From positions 1,054,001 through 1,118,000 of the forward strand of contig NZ_CP149514.1 in assembly GCF_045291545.1 (NCBI RefSeq): DNA of 64,000 nt. Reading direction: 5' to 3'. Below the pieces are notes generated by a model that was not told where the DNA came from, ran no database searches, and saw nothing but the letters and a program-made list of their open reading frames with translations. The stretch is from Gallaecimonas sp045291545 (lineage in GTDB: Bacteria > Pseudomonadota > Gammaproteobacteria > Enterobacterales > Gallaecimonadaceae). Position 1 is the first letter of the stretch. The number at the start of each line of letters is the position of its first letter. Position numbers and translations under genes: made by a program. Below are positions 16,439 to 25,329 of the stretch, piece by piece.

Positions 16439-18013
16439 ATGCGTGAAAACCTGCCTGTTACGCAGCAAGAGCGTACTTTCGAACGTCAAACCAAACTGAT
16501 TTCAACCACTGATATCCACGGTAATATCCAGCACTGCAACGATGCTTTTGTTGAGGTCAGTGGCTTTAGCCGTGCGGAGCTGCTTGGTCAGCCGCATAAC
16601 ATGGTGCGTCACCCGGACATGCCAGCGGCCGCCTTCAAAGTCATGTGGCAGCATCTCAAGGCCGGTAAACCCTGGATGGGCATGGTCAAGAACCGTTGTA
16701 AAAACGGCGACTATTACTGGGTTAATGCCTATATCAGCCCGGTAAGTGAAAACGGCCAGATCATTGGCTACGAGTCAGTGCGTACCTGCCCCGAGCGTGA
16801 AGACGTTGCCCGCGCCGAAAAGCTCTACCAAAGGCTTAATGCGGGCCAACGGGCCAGGGCCAAACCGAGCTGGCTAACAAACGACTACACCAGCATGGTA
16901 GCGATGTTGGTTGTTGCTATTGCACTGATGCTGAGCATCAACCTGCTGACGGCGGCGCATCCGTTATTGTCAGACAGCTTGCTGGCGTTACTTTTTGCAG
17001 GCTACGGCGGCAGTATGGTGAGCCAGCAGCGGCGCTTGCAACGGCAGTTGAATCGTCAGTTGGGTCAGGCGTTTAGCCATGAACTGGCGGTCTACAGCTA
17101 CACCGATGGCAATCTTGCTACGGGCCAGCTGAAGGTCAAAATCATGAGCCTGCGCAGCCATCTCGATACTGTACTGACCCGCATTGAAGATGCCTCCGCA
17201 GAAGTGGCCAAGCGTTCCGGCAGTGGCCTGGCGCAAGCCAGGGAAGTGTGTGAGCAGATGAATAACCAGCAGCTGGAAACCGAAAAGGTGGCGTCGGCAA
17301 TGCATCAGATGACCACCACCATTGCCGATGTGTCGGCCCATGTGCAGGAAACCGCCGGCCATGCCGATAAAGCCAGCGGCCTGGCCGCGGAAGGCCTGGA
17401 TATGGCGGTAACCACCCGCACCTCCATTGAAAAACTCAACGGCACAGTCGATAACATCGGTGACTCTGTGCAGGCCTTGTCTGAGCAGAGTTATCGCATA
17501 GCCCAGGCGGCGCAGGTCATTGAACAGATCGCTGAACAAACCAATCTGCTGGCGCTCAATGCCGCCATTGAAGCGGCGCGGGCCGGTGAACAGGGCCGGG
17601 GCTTTGCCGTGGTGGCCGATGAAGTGCGGCAATTGGCGCAGCGTACGCAGCAGTCAACCAAGGAAATTCATCAGATCATCGATGAGCTTAAAAGCCGTGC
17701 GGAAAGTGCTGTAACTGTTGCCCACTCTGGCCGTGACGATGCCAACCTCGGATTGGAAAATGTACGCAGTACAGAAAAAATGCTCGGGGGCATCGCTGAT
17801 GCGGTGAAACACATCGCGGCCATGGCCATTCAAATGGCGACAGCAGTAGAGGAACAGGCGCATGTCGCAGACGACATCAACGGCCAGGTGCTCACCATTT
17901 CCTCACTGGCTGATGCCAGCTTGCACAAAGCTACCGACTCTGCTGACAGCATCAAGCACCTGCAGCAGGTCGCCGGCCAGTTACACGAACTGGTCAGTCA
18001 CTTTCGCCAGTAA
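16439..18013 (+). CDS. PAS-domain methyl-accepting chemotaxis protein (Aer-like)
   Basis: A 524-residue energy or redox taxis receptor. An N-terminal PAS domain (residues about 15-115; ISTTDIHGNIQHCN, MVRHPDMPAAAF and NRCKNGDYYWVNAYI are typical of FAD-binding Aer PAS domains) precedes a hydrophobic hairpin near residues 153-195. There is no periplasmic sensor. The C-terminal signalling domain carries the invariant tip EQTNLLALNAAIEAARAGE and GFAVVADEVRQLA. It probably senses internal redox state and signals to CheA/CheW. It is monocistronic with a terminator just after. Confidence 0.9.
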   Translation: MRENLPVTQQERTFERQTKLISTTDIHGNIQHCNDAFVEVSGFSRAELLGQPHNMVRHPDMPAAAFKVMWQHLKAGKPWMGMVKNRCKNGDYYWVNAYISPVSENGQIIGYESVRTCPEREDVARAEKLYQRLNAGQRARAKPSWLTNDYTSMVAMLVVAIALMLSINLLTAAHPLLSDSLLALLFAGYGGSMVSQQRRLQRQLNRQLGQAFSHELAVYSYTDGNLATGQLKVKIMSLRSHLDTVLTRIEDASAEVAKRSGSGLAQAREVCEQMNNQQLETEKVASAMHQMTTTIADVSAHVQETAGHADKASGLAAEGLDMAVTTRTSIEKLNGTVDNIGDSVQALSEQSYRIAQAAQVIEQIAEQTNLLALNAAIEAARAGEQGRGFAVVADEVRQLAQRTQQSTKEIHQIIDELKSRAESAVTVAHSGRDDANLGLENVRSTEKMLGGIADAVKHIAAMAIQMATAVEEQAHVADDINGQVLTISSLADASLHKATDSADSIKHLQQVAGQLHELVSHFRQ

Positions 18014-18043
18014 GCAAATTCAGCGGAACAACTTTAGCTGTAT

Positions 18044-18071
18044 AAAAAAACGGCCCCGAAGGGCCGTTTTT
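18044..18071. terminator. Bidirectional terminator between the Aer-like and M3 peptidase genes
   Basis: Stem CGGCCC/GGGCCG with CGAA loop, flanked by a seven-A run and five T. It can serve both convergent genes. Confidence 0.88.
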
Positions 18072-18088
18072 GTTGAGCTTGGTGCGGC

Positions 18089-20254
18089 TTAGTCTTTGCT
18101 GTCATCCAGGCCGCGACGCTTCAACAGGGCGTCGGTGGTCGGCTTTTGGCCACGGAAGTTGATGTAATCTTGCATCAGATCCTGGCTGTTACCTTTAGAC
18201 AGAACATCTTTACGGAACTTGTCGCCGTTCTCGCGGGTCAGGCCGCCGTGATCCTTCATGTACTGGAAGGCGTCAGCAGCGAACACTTCGGTCCACAGGT
18301 AGGCGTAGTAGCCCGCTGAGTAGCCGTTGGAGAAGATGTGGCTGAAGTAATCCGACTTGTAACGCGGCGGTACCGGCGCGTAATCGATACCGTGCTTGGC
18401 CAGCGCATCATGCTCGAACTGGTCGATATCTTTGATGTCGGTACCGGCCGGGATGGAATGCCATTCCATATCCAGCAGCGCTGCGGCCAGGTATTCGGTG
18501 GTATCAAAACCCTGGTTGAATTTATGGGCTTTGAGCACTTTATCCAGCAGTGCTTTGGGGATCGGCTCGCCAGTTTTGTAGTTCTTGGCGTAGTGGCTGA
18601 TCACTTCCGGGTTGATGTCCCAGTCTTCGTTGAACTGTGACGGGAATTCCACGAAGTCACGGGCGGTGTTGGTACCGGCCAGGCTCGGGTATTTGACGTC
18701 AGAGAACAGGCCGTGCAGGGCGTGGCCAAACTCGTGGAACATGGTGGTGACTTCGTCGAAGGTCATCAACGTCGGTTGACCGTCAGCCGGCTGAGGAATG
18801 TTCAGGGCGTTATAAACCACCGGCTTGGTGCCCAGCAGGCCGCTCTGACCTACGAAAGCATCCATCCAGGCGCCACCGTTTTTACCGGTACGGGCATAAG
18901 GGTCAAGGTAGAACAGGCCGATGGAGCTGCCGTCTTTGTCGAAGACTTCAAAGGCCAGTACATTTTTGTTCCAGACCGGCAGATCCTTGCGCGGTTTGAG
19001 GGTGATGCCGTACAGCTTGTGCATGGCATAGAACAGGCCGTCGTGCAGCACGGTGTTGAACTCGAAGTACGGCTTAACCTGACTTTCGTCGAGATTGTAT
19101 TTTTCTTCGCGTACTTTGTTGGCGTAGTAAGCCCAGTCCCACGGCTGCAGGGTGAAATCGCCACCGTCTTTCTTGATTTCGGCCTGGATGTCGGCGGCTT
19201 CAGACTTGGCTTTGGCGACCGCTTTTGGTACCAGGTTATCGAGGATCTTAAAGACCGCGTCCGGGGTTTTCGCCATCTGATCGGCAGTCACGTATGCCGC
19301 CCAGTTGGGGTAGCCCAGCAGCTTGGCTTTTTCAGCGCGCAGCTCCACCATTTTCTTCACAACCGGAGAGTTGTCTTTGGCGCGGTTGGCCGATTTTTCC
19401 CAGATTTCTTTGCGCAGTTCGCGGTTGTCCAGGCTAGCCAGGATAGGCTGGCGAGTGGTGTTGACCAGAGTGATCATGTAGCCGTCTTTACCGGCTGCCT
19501 TCGCGGCGGCGGCCAAAGAGGTAATTTCGTCGTCAGACAGGCCAGCCAGCTTGCTCTTGTCTTTGACGATGATCACATCATCTTTGAAAGACTTGAGGAT
19601 GTTTTGCTGGAACTGAGTGCTCAACTGGGCCAGCTGGCTGTTGAGGTCACGCATTTTCGCTTTGTCGTTATCAGACAGCTTGGCGCCGGCACGAACAAAC
19701 TGGTTGTAGTAGTAGTCAACCAGGCGCTGATCTTCGGCGCTCAGTTTGTCTTTGCTGTTGTAAACGGTTTGCATCCGTGCGAACAGGGTCGGGTTCATGT
19801 AGATGCTGTCTTCATGAGCTGACAGCTTCGGTGCCATTTCGGCGCCAATTTTCTGGTACTGCGGGTTGGAGATAAGCCCCGCCAGGTTGAAGAAGTCGCG
19901 GGAAACGCGATTCAGCAACTCACCGCTTTTTTCCATGGCAACGATGGTGTTATCGAAAGTTGCCGGCTCGGAGTTGTTGGCGATCTTGGCGATTTCGGCG
20001 CTGTGCTCTTCAATTCCTTTGTTGAAGGCCGGCACGTAATCGGCGGTGGTGATTTTATCAAACTGCGGTGCCTGATCCTGCAGCGGGGATTTGTGCATCA
20101 GTACGTTTTCAGCGGTGGCCGGAGCGGTACTGGCAGCTGCAGAGGCCGCCGGTTTCGGAGCCTGGGTATTCTGGGTTTGTTCATGTTTCTGATCAGAACA
20201 GGCTGACAGCGCCAGCGCGGCGGTAATGGCCGTGGCAATGAGGGTTTTTTTCAT
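18089..20254 (-). CDS. M3-family peptidyl-dipeptidase (Dcp type), lipoprotein
   Basis: A 721-residue zinc metallopeptidase of the M3/thimet family, acting as a peptidyl-dipeptidase on short peptides. The zinc site is FHEFGHALHG around residue 510, with the third ligand in the downstream EFPSQFNEDW block. The N-terminus ends in a lipobox (LALSACSD), then a Gln/Ala/Ser/Pro-rich linker, so the enzyme is lipid-anchored on the periplasmic side rather than cytoplasmic as in E. coli Dcp. A close paralogue lies immediately upstream (20524-22671). The products share the C-terminal pattern of Dcp but each has its own terminator region, so they may be regulated separately. Confidence 0.9.
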   Translation of the reverse strand: MKKTLIATAITAALALSACSDQKHEQTQNTQAPKPAASAAASTAPATAENVLMHKSPLQDQAPQFDKITTADYVPAFNKGIEEHSAEIAKIANNSEPATFDNTIVAMEKSGELLNRVSRDFFNLAGLISNPQYQKIGAEMAPKLSAHEDSIYMNPTLFARMQTVYNSKDKLSAEDQRLVDYYYNQFVRAGAKLSDNDKAKMRDLNSQLAQLSTQFQQNILKSFKDDVIIVKDKSKLAGLSDDEITSLAAAAKAAGKDGYMITLVNTTRQPILASLDNRELRKEIWEKSANRAKDNSPVVKKMVELRAEKAKLLGYPNWAAYVTADQMAKTPDAVFKILDNLVPKAVAKAKSEAADIQAEIKKDGGDFTLQPWDWAYYANKVREEKYNLDESQVKPYFEFNTVLHDGLFYAMHKLYGITLKPRKDLPVWNKNVLAFEVFDKDGSSIGLFYLDPYARTGKNGGAWMDAFVGQSGLLGTKPVVYNALNIPQPADGQPTLMTFDEVTTMFHEFGHALHGLFSDVKYPSLAGTNTARDFVEFPSQFNEDWDINPEVISHYAKNYKTGEPIPKALLDKVLKAHKFNQGFDTTEYLAAALLDMEWHSIPAGTDIKDIDQFEHDALAKHGIDYAPVPPRYKSDYFSHIFSNGYSAGYYAYLWTEVFAADAFQYMKDHGGLTRENGDKFRKDVLSKGNSQDLMQDYINFRGQKPTTDALLKRRGLDDSKD

Positions 20255-20471
20255 GGTTACTCCCTGATGTTCTGCCCGGTTATATTTTATAGGGGCAGCT
20301 CTGTGGTTAACCCTCTCACCTTACAAGCCGCGGCCAAAGCCGACAATGGCTGCTAAGCGGCATAAAACGGCACTTGGCCGGGTTTATTTGTGTCAAAACT
20401 TTTCTATTAAGCTCTGGTTTACCTTAATTAAAAATCACTTAACAAGGCGTTTACCAAAATGACTTTTTATC

Positions 20472-20495
20472 AAAAAAGGCGCCTGTAGGCGCCTT
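20472..20495 (-). terminator. Intrinsic terminator after the upstream M3 peptidase gene
   Basis: Stem AAGGCGCC/GGCGCCTT with a four-base loop, followed on the minus strand by a T-run. Confidence 0.85.
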
Positions 20496-20523
20496 GGTGA
20501 TAACAGCGGTAGGTTGTGATGGC

Positions 20524-22671
20524 TTAATCCACCAAACCGCGGCGTTTAAGCAGAGCATCAACCGTCGGTTTACTGCCTTTGAAGTTGATGTATTGCTGCA
20601 TCGGGTCAATGGTGTTACCCCGTGACAAAATGGTGTCACGGAACTTGTCACCGTTTTCACGGCTCAGGCCACCATTGGCCTTCATGTGCGCAAAGGCATC
20701 TGCCGCCAGCACTTCGGTCCACAGGTAGGCGTAGTAGCCCGCACTGTAGCCACCGGCAAAGGTGTGGCTGAAGTAGGGCGACTTATAGCGAGGCGGGATC
20801 ACATCCATTTGTACGCCATGCTTGGCCAGCGCAGTTTTCTCAAAGTCCGCAACGCTGGCAACTTTGTCGTCAGCACTGATCATGTGCCATTCCATGTCCA
20901 GCAACGCCGCTTCGATGTACTCGAGGCTGTCAAAACCCTGGTTGAACTTGTGCGCATCCAGCATTTTTTTCAGCAATTCAGCCGGGATCGGCTCACCGGT
21001 CTGGTAGTGCTTGGCATAGTTGGCAAGAACAATGGGGTTGATGTCCCAGTCTTCCTCAAACTGTGACGGGAACTCCACGAAGTCGCGAGGTACGGCGGTA
21101 CCGGCCAGGCTCGGGTATTTCACGTTTGAGAACAGCCCGTGCAGGGCGTGACCCATTTCGTGGAACAAGGTGGTGGTTTCATCAAAGGTCAGCAGGGTTG
21201 GCTGGCCTTCGGCGGGCTTGGGAATGTTCAGCACGTTGACGATCACCGGCTTGTTACCCAGCAGGGTGTTCTGGCTGACCATGGCATTCATCCAGGCGCC
21301 GCCACGCTTGCCGTCACGGGCATAATAATCGGCATAGAACAGGCCGATGGACTGGCCTTTGTCATCAAAGACTTCGAAGGTACGTACGTCCGGGTGGTAA
21401 ACCGGCAGGTCATGGCGCTCTTTGAACGTAATGCCGTAGAGCTTGTTCATGGTGAAGAACATGCCGTTTTGCATAACATTGTTCAGTTCAAAGTAAGGGC
21501 GGATCTGGCTTTGGTCGAGGTCGTAACGGGCTTTACGTACTTTTTCGGCGTAATAAGCCCAGTCCCAGGGCGCCAGTTTGAAGTCACCACCGTCAGCATT
21601 GATCTGCTGTTGAATGGCAGCGGCTTCGGTTTTGGCCTTGGCCACTACTTTGGGTGCCAGATCATCAAGCATGCTCAGTACCGCCGTTGGCGTCTTGGCC
21701 ATCTGGCTGTCGAGTACGTAGTCAGCCCAGGTCGGGTAGCCCATCAGCTTGGCTTTTTCGGCGCGCAGGTGCGTGAGCTGGATGATCACTGGATCGTTCA
21801 GTTCGGCGGCGCGGCCAGCAGAGGCTTGCCAGACTTTTTCACGCAGGGCGCGGTTATCCAGGCTAGACAGGATCGGCTGGCGGGTGGTGTTCATCAGATT
21901 GATGACATATTTGCCTTCCATACCGGCGGCTTTGCCAGCGGCGGCCAGGGAGGCAATCTCGGCATCAGACAGGCCGGCCAGTTCGGCTTTATCGGTCACA
22001 ACCACGGCGCTGTCTTTTGTCGCCTTCAGAACGTTCTGGCCAAAGTCGTTGGTCAGCTTGGCCAGTTCGCCGTTGATTTCCTTCACCTTCGTTTTTTGCT
22101 CATCGTTCAGCTTGGCGCCGGCGCGAACAAATTGCTTGTAGTACACCTCTACCAGCCGTTTGTCTTCGCCTTGCAGTTGCTCACGATTGTCATAAACCGC
22201 CTCAACGCGCTTGAACAGCTTACTGTTGAGGTTGATGGCATCCTGATGGGCAGAGAGCTTGGGTGCCATCGCCGACTGAATTTTGCGGATCTCGGGGTTG
22301 GAAATGGTCCCGGTCAGGTTAAAGAAGGTCTGGGCGGTACGGTTCAGCAGCTGGCCGCTTTTTTCCATAGCCACAATGGTGTTGTCGAAGGTGGCCGGCT
22401 CCGGGTTGTTGGCAATGGCGTCAACTTCCTGTAGCTGTTCAGCCATGCCTTTTTCAAAGGCGGGTTGGTAATCGGCTAATGAGATCTTGTCGAATTCAGG
22501 TGCCTGGTACTGCAGGCTGCTTTTGACGAACAGCGGGTTGCTGGCCTGCACTGGCTGAGTTTGTTGAGCCTGGTCGGTTTTCGTCTCAGCGGTATTGTTG
22601 GTTTTGTTATCAGAGCAAGCACCGAGCGCCAGGGTGGCGCCAATGGCAGTGGCAATCAGCGTTTTACGCAT
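20524..22671 (-). CDS. M3-family peptidyl-dipeptidase (Dcp type), second lipoprotein paralogue
   Basis: A 715-residue M3 metallopeptidase with FHEMGHALHG as the zinc motif and a lipobox (LALGACSD) after a short signal peptide. The linker is Asn/Thr/Gln-rich. It aligns along its whole length with the downstream paralogue at 18089-20254, including the FSNVKYPSLAGT and SAGYYAYLWTEV blocks. The pair arose by tandem duplication and has since diverged. Like its partner it should trim oligopeptides in the periplasm. The spacer of about 270 bases, with its own terminator, argues for separate transcripts. Confidence 0.9.
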   Translation of the reverse strand: MRKTLIATAIGATLALGACSDNKTNNTAETKTDQAQQTQPVQASNPLFVKSSLQYQAPEFDKISLADYQPAFEKGMAEQLQEVDAIANNPEPATFDNTIVAMEKSGQLLNRTAQTFFNLTGTISNPEIRKIQSAMAPKLSAHQDAINLNSKLFKRVEAVYDNREQLQGEDKRLVEVYYKQFVRAGAKLNDEQKTKVKEINGELAKLTNDFGQNVLKATKDSAVVVTDKAELAGLSDAEIASLAAAGKAAGMEGKYVINLMNTTRQPILSSLDNRALREKVWQASAGRAAELNDPVIIQLTHLRAEKAKLMGYPTWADYVLDSQMAKTPTAVLSMLDDLAPKVVAKAKTEAAAIQQQINADGGDFKLAPWDWAYYAEKVRKARYDLDQSQIRPYFELNNVMQNGMFFTMNKLYGITFKERHDLPVYHPDVRTFEVFDDKGQSIGLFYADYYARDGKRGGAWMNAMVSQNTLLGNKPVIVNVLNIPKPAEGQPTLLTFDETTTLFHEMGHALHGLFSNVKYPSLAGTAVPRDFVEFPSQFEEDWDINPIVLANYAKHYQTGEPIPAELLKKMLDAHKFNQGFDSLEYIEAALLDMEWHMISADDKVASVADFEKTALAKHGVQMDVIPPRYKSPYFSHTFAGGYSAGYYAYLWTEVLAADAFAHMKANGGLSRENGDKFRDTILSRGNTIDPMQQYINFKGSKPTVDALLKRRGLVD

Positions 22672-22902
22672 GGTCGGTTCCTTTTGTGGACAAATGACGG
22701 GCTGGTACGTCCAATGGCCCGGATTCCATTGTTAATACACAAAGATAACAATTTGTTCACCAGAGAAACAATATCGATTGGCCGTTAATTAATGGCGTTT
22801 GAGCGGCTAACTGTAAGCATTTGTGACGGTAAAGCATGATGTAAATCAACAGCCGTGGGTTAATAAAGGGTTACGCTGAGACGGTTGTTGACGGAGAGCT
22901 AT

Positions 22903-23142
22903 ATGAATATTGAAAAGCATGATCTGCTGCATGAGCTGCCGGAGTTTCACGAACAAATTCATGTTCTGAAAATGGAAAACGCCCATTTTGCCCGTCTTTT
23001 TGATGACTACCACCAGGTAGACCATGAAGTGCGGCGCATCGAAGAAGGTGTGCAACCCACCTCCGACGAGTATTTGGAAAGCCGTAAAAAACAGCGCCTG
23101 AAGCTCAAAGACGCCTTGTACAGCATGCTCACCGCAGGTTGA
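22903..23142 (+). CDS. YdcH-like DUF465 protein
   Basis: A 79-residue helical protein of the DUF465 (YdcH/SlyX-like) family. HDLLHELPEFHEQIHVLKMENAHFA is followed by DDYHQVDHEVRRIEEG and then YLESRKKQRLKLKD, the typical helical-hairpin layout. The function is unknown. The ATG at 22903 follows GGAGAG at good spacing, and the earlier in-frame ATG lacks one. It is monocistronic with a terminator just after. Confidence 0.82.
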   Translation: MNIEKHDLLHELPEFHEQIHVLKMENAHFARLFDDYHQVDHEVRRIEEGVQPTSDEYLESRKKQRLKLKDALYSMLTAG

Positions 23143-23207
23143 CGAGTTGCCTGCTGTGGCTGTTGTAGCCGGCGACTAAGCGGCCGGCAGTTTGGCGTAT
23201 CTGCAAC

Positions 23208-23237
23208 AAAAAGCCCCGCCATATGGCGGGGCTTTTT
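23208..23237. terminator. Bidirectional terminator between ydcH-like and tRNA-Val genes
   Basis: Stem AGCCCCGCC/GGCGGGGCT with ATAT loop and A/T runs on both sides. It would end both the DUF465 transcript and the leftward tRNA transcript. Confidence 0.9.
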
Positions 23238-23244
23238 GTTTGTC

Positions 23245-23321
23245 TGGTACACCCGAGTGGACTCGAACCACCGACCCCTACCATGTCAAGGTAGTGCTCT
23301 AACCAGCTGAGCTACGGGTGT
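23245..23321 (-). tRNA. tRNA-Val (GAC)
   Basis: Cloverleaf on the minus strand with acceptor pairing ACACCCG/CGGGTGT, anticodon loop TTGACAT (anticodon GAC), GGTTCGAGTCC T-arm and encoded CCA. It is the last of three tandem copies. Confidence 0.95.
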
Positions 23322-23336
23322 AAAACACACTCAATT

Positions 23337-23413
23337 TGGTACACCCGAGTGGACTCGAACCACCGACCCCTACCATGTCAAGGTAGTGCTCTAACCAGCT
23401 GAGCTACGGGTGT
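23337..23413 (-). tRNA. tRNA-Val (GAC), second copy
   Basis: Identical in sequence to the copy at 23245-23321, including the encoded CCA. A 15-base spacer separates the two, and spacers within the array are similar, as in an amplified tRNA operon. Confidence 0.95.
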
Positions 23414-23427
23414 AAACATACTCAATT

Positions 23428-23504
23428 TGGTACACCCGAGTGGACTCGAACCACCGACCCCTACCATGTCAAGGTAGTGCTCTAACCAACTGAGCTACGG
23501 GTGT
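23428..23504 (-). tRNA. tRNA-Val (GAC), third copy
   Basis: Same tRNA with one change in the D-arm (CAGTTGG where the other two read CAGCTGG). It is promoter-proximal in the leftward array. Confidence 0.95.
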
Positions 23505-23625
23505 ACAGCGCCGGCATCGCCAGCGGACGCCAATAATAGCGATGCCGCCGTTACCGGGCAAGCGCTAATCTGCAGGTCACAGACTGATTGGCGAGCTTTT
23601 GTTCGGTTAATAAATGTCGATCAAT

Positions 23626-23678
23626 GTTTCATTTTTGATTAAAAGTGTTTCAAGTGTGTTTCATTTTGTGTCTATAAC
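23626..23678 (+). promoter_or_regulatory. Candidate control region of the secreted subtilase: three GTTTCA repeats and a -10-like TATAAC
   Basis: GTTTCA occurs at 23626, 23647 and 23658, each within a TGTTTCA context, at 21- and 11-base offsets that keep the repeats on one helix face. TATAAC at 23673-23678 could be a -10 element about 59 bases before the subtilase ATG. No good -35 is seen, which would fit activator dependence. This is inference from spacing alone. Confidence 0.3.
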
Positions 23679-23736
23679 AAGTGTGTCAGTAAGCGATGCT
23701 GGCTATGCACAATCATAAGAAAAGGAAAACACAACC

Positions 23737-25290
23737 ATGAAACTACATGCACTCATGCCTCTGGCGGCTGCCGTCTCCCTGGCTTTTTCTGCCCAGGCTG
23801 CTGCCAACAGCGAGCGCTATATTGTTAACTTCAAGGCCGGTAAAGGCCAGCAAGTCAAAGCCGCAGCCAAAGGGCTGGGCGGCAAGGTGATGCTGGATCT
23901 GAGCAAACATAATGCAGCGGCCATGACACTGCCGGCGCAAGCGCTGGCGGCGTTAAAGAATAACCCCAATGTGGCTTTCGTCGAAGCCGATGTGAAGCGC
24001 TATCCACTGGCGCAGACCACCCCTTATGGCATCACCATGGTGCAAGCCCCGCTGGTGTCTGATGCCATGGCCAGCAACCGTACTGTCTGCATTATTGACT
24101 CCGGCTTTGATGCCAGCCATGAAGATCTCAGCCAGAACCATGTTACCGGTGACAGTGATCCAACCGGCTCTGGCGACTGGTTCGTTGACGAAAACCACCA
24201 TGGCACTCATGTCGCGGGTACCATTGCCGCTTACGGCGGCAACACGGTTGGTGTGGTCGGGGTGAACCCGTCTGCCACACTGAACCTGCACATCGTCAAA
24301 GTGTTTGATGCCAGTGGCTGGGCTTATTCTTCGAGCCTGGTGGCAGCACTGGACAAGTGTGAACAGGCGGGGGCCAATGTGGTTAACATGAGCCTGGGCG
24401 GTAGCCTGAAGAGCCGCACCGAAGACCAGGCCTTTGCTGCTTCCTACAGCCGTGGTGTGCTGTCTATTGCCGCTGCCGGTAACGATGGCAATACCCGTAT
24501 GTCGTACCCGGCTTCGTATGACTCGGTTGTATCTGTTGCCGCAGTAGATGAAAACAAAGCCTTGGCGAGCTTTTCCCAGCGTAACAGTCAGGTTGAGCTG
24601 GCGGCGCCAGGGGTTGGTGTGCTGTCTACCGTGCCGATGGGCACAGCAGAAGAAGCCAGCGGTAGTGTTGCTGGCAGCAGCTATGCGGTTGCCGCCATGG
24701 ATGGGTCTCCTCTGGGTAGCGCCAGCGGTGCCTTGGCTGACTGTGGTACCGGTGAAAGCACCTGTAATGCGGCTGGCAAGGTGTGCCTGATCCAGCGTGG
24801 CAACATTGCCTTTGCAGATAAGGTACTGGCCTGTGAAGCCGGTGGTGGTATTGGTGCCATCATCTATAACAACGAGCCGGGTCAGCTCTATGGCACCATG
24901 GGTACAACGGTAACGCACATTCCGTCTGTCGGTGTTTCTGACACTGATGGCGCCGCCATGCTGGCCCAGCTGGGCCAGAATGCGACCGTGAGCATTGTAC
25001 CGGGGAATTACGCCTACTTTGATGGCACCTCAATGGCAACGCCGCACGTAACCGGGGTTGCTGCTCTGGTTTGGAGCAATTTCCCCAGCTGTGGTGCAGC
25101 AGACATCCGTAATGCGCTGGACAGCACAGCCGAAGATCTGGGCGCGGCTGGCCGCGACAGTGACTTCGGTTATGGCCTGATCCAGGCGAAGGCGGCGGTA
25201 GACTACCTGACCGTCAATGGCTGCGGCAGTACTGGTGGCGGCGGTGGTTCCACTGGTGGCGGTAGCTGTAAAGGTAAAAAGTGCCGGTAA
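23737..25290 (+). CDS. Secreted S8 subtilisin-like protease with PA insert
   Basis: A 517-residue exported serine protease. Layout: signal peptide (about residues 1-22), I9 propeptide (about 26-90), and a catalytic domain with Asp121 in IIDSGFD, His155 in HHGTHVAG and Ser432 in GTSMATPH. A protease-associated domain is inserted at about residues 335-420. It ends in a Gly/Ser/Thr linker with a short Cys-Lys-rich tail (GSCKGKKCR). Paired cysteines in the insert and tail suggest disulfides in the extracellular enzyme. The gene is monocistronic and preceded by a repeat-rich control region. Confidence 0.93.
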   Translation: MKLHALMPLAAAVSLAFSAQAAANSERYIVNFKAGKGQQVKAAAKGLGGKVMLDLSKHNAAAMTLPAQALAALKNNPNVAFVEADVKRYPLAQTTPYGITMVQAPLVSDAMASNRTVCIIDSGFDASHEDLSQNHVTGDSDPTGSGDWFVDENHHGTHVAGTIAAYGGNTVGVVGVNPSATLNLHIVKVFDASGWAYSSSLVAALDKCEQAGANVVNMSLGGSLKSRTEDQAFAASYSRGVLSIAAAGNDGNTRMSYPASYDSVVSVAAVDENKALASFSQRNSQVELAAPGVGVLSTVPMGTAEEASGSVAGSSYAVAAMDGSPLGSASGALADCGTGESTCNAAGKVCLIQRGNIAFADKVLACEAGGGIGAIIYNNEPGQLYGTMGTTVTHIPSVGVSDTDGAAMLAQLGQNATVSIVPGNYAYFDGTSMATPHVTGVAALVWSNFPSCGAADIRNALDSTAEDLGAAGRDSDFGYGLIQAKAAVDYLTVNGCGSTGGGGGSTGGGSCKGKKCR

Positions 25291-25302
25291 GCGCACGTTG
25301 AT

Positions 25303-25329
25303 AAAAAGCCACCGACCGGTGGCTTTTTT
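25303..25329. terminator. Bidirectional terminator after the subtilase
   Basis: Stem GCCACC/GGTGGC with GACC loop and A/T runs. It overlaps the stop of the convergent DUF3080 gene by two bases. Confidence 0.88.

Noticed and set aside
18713..19822. A 369-codon open frame antisense to the M3 peptidase gene (and a 431-codon one at 21139-22434 antisense to its paralogue)
   Set aside because: Both mirror strongly biased codons of the real genes in the opposite strand, lack ribosome sites and start contexts, and encode repetitive His/Val/Phe/Gly-rich sequence with no family resemblance.
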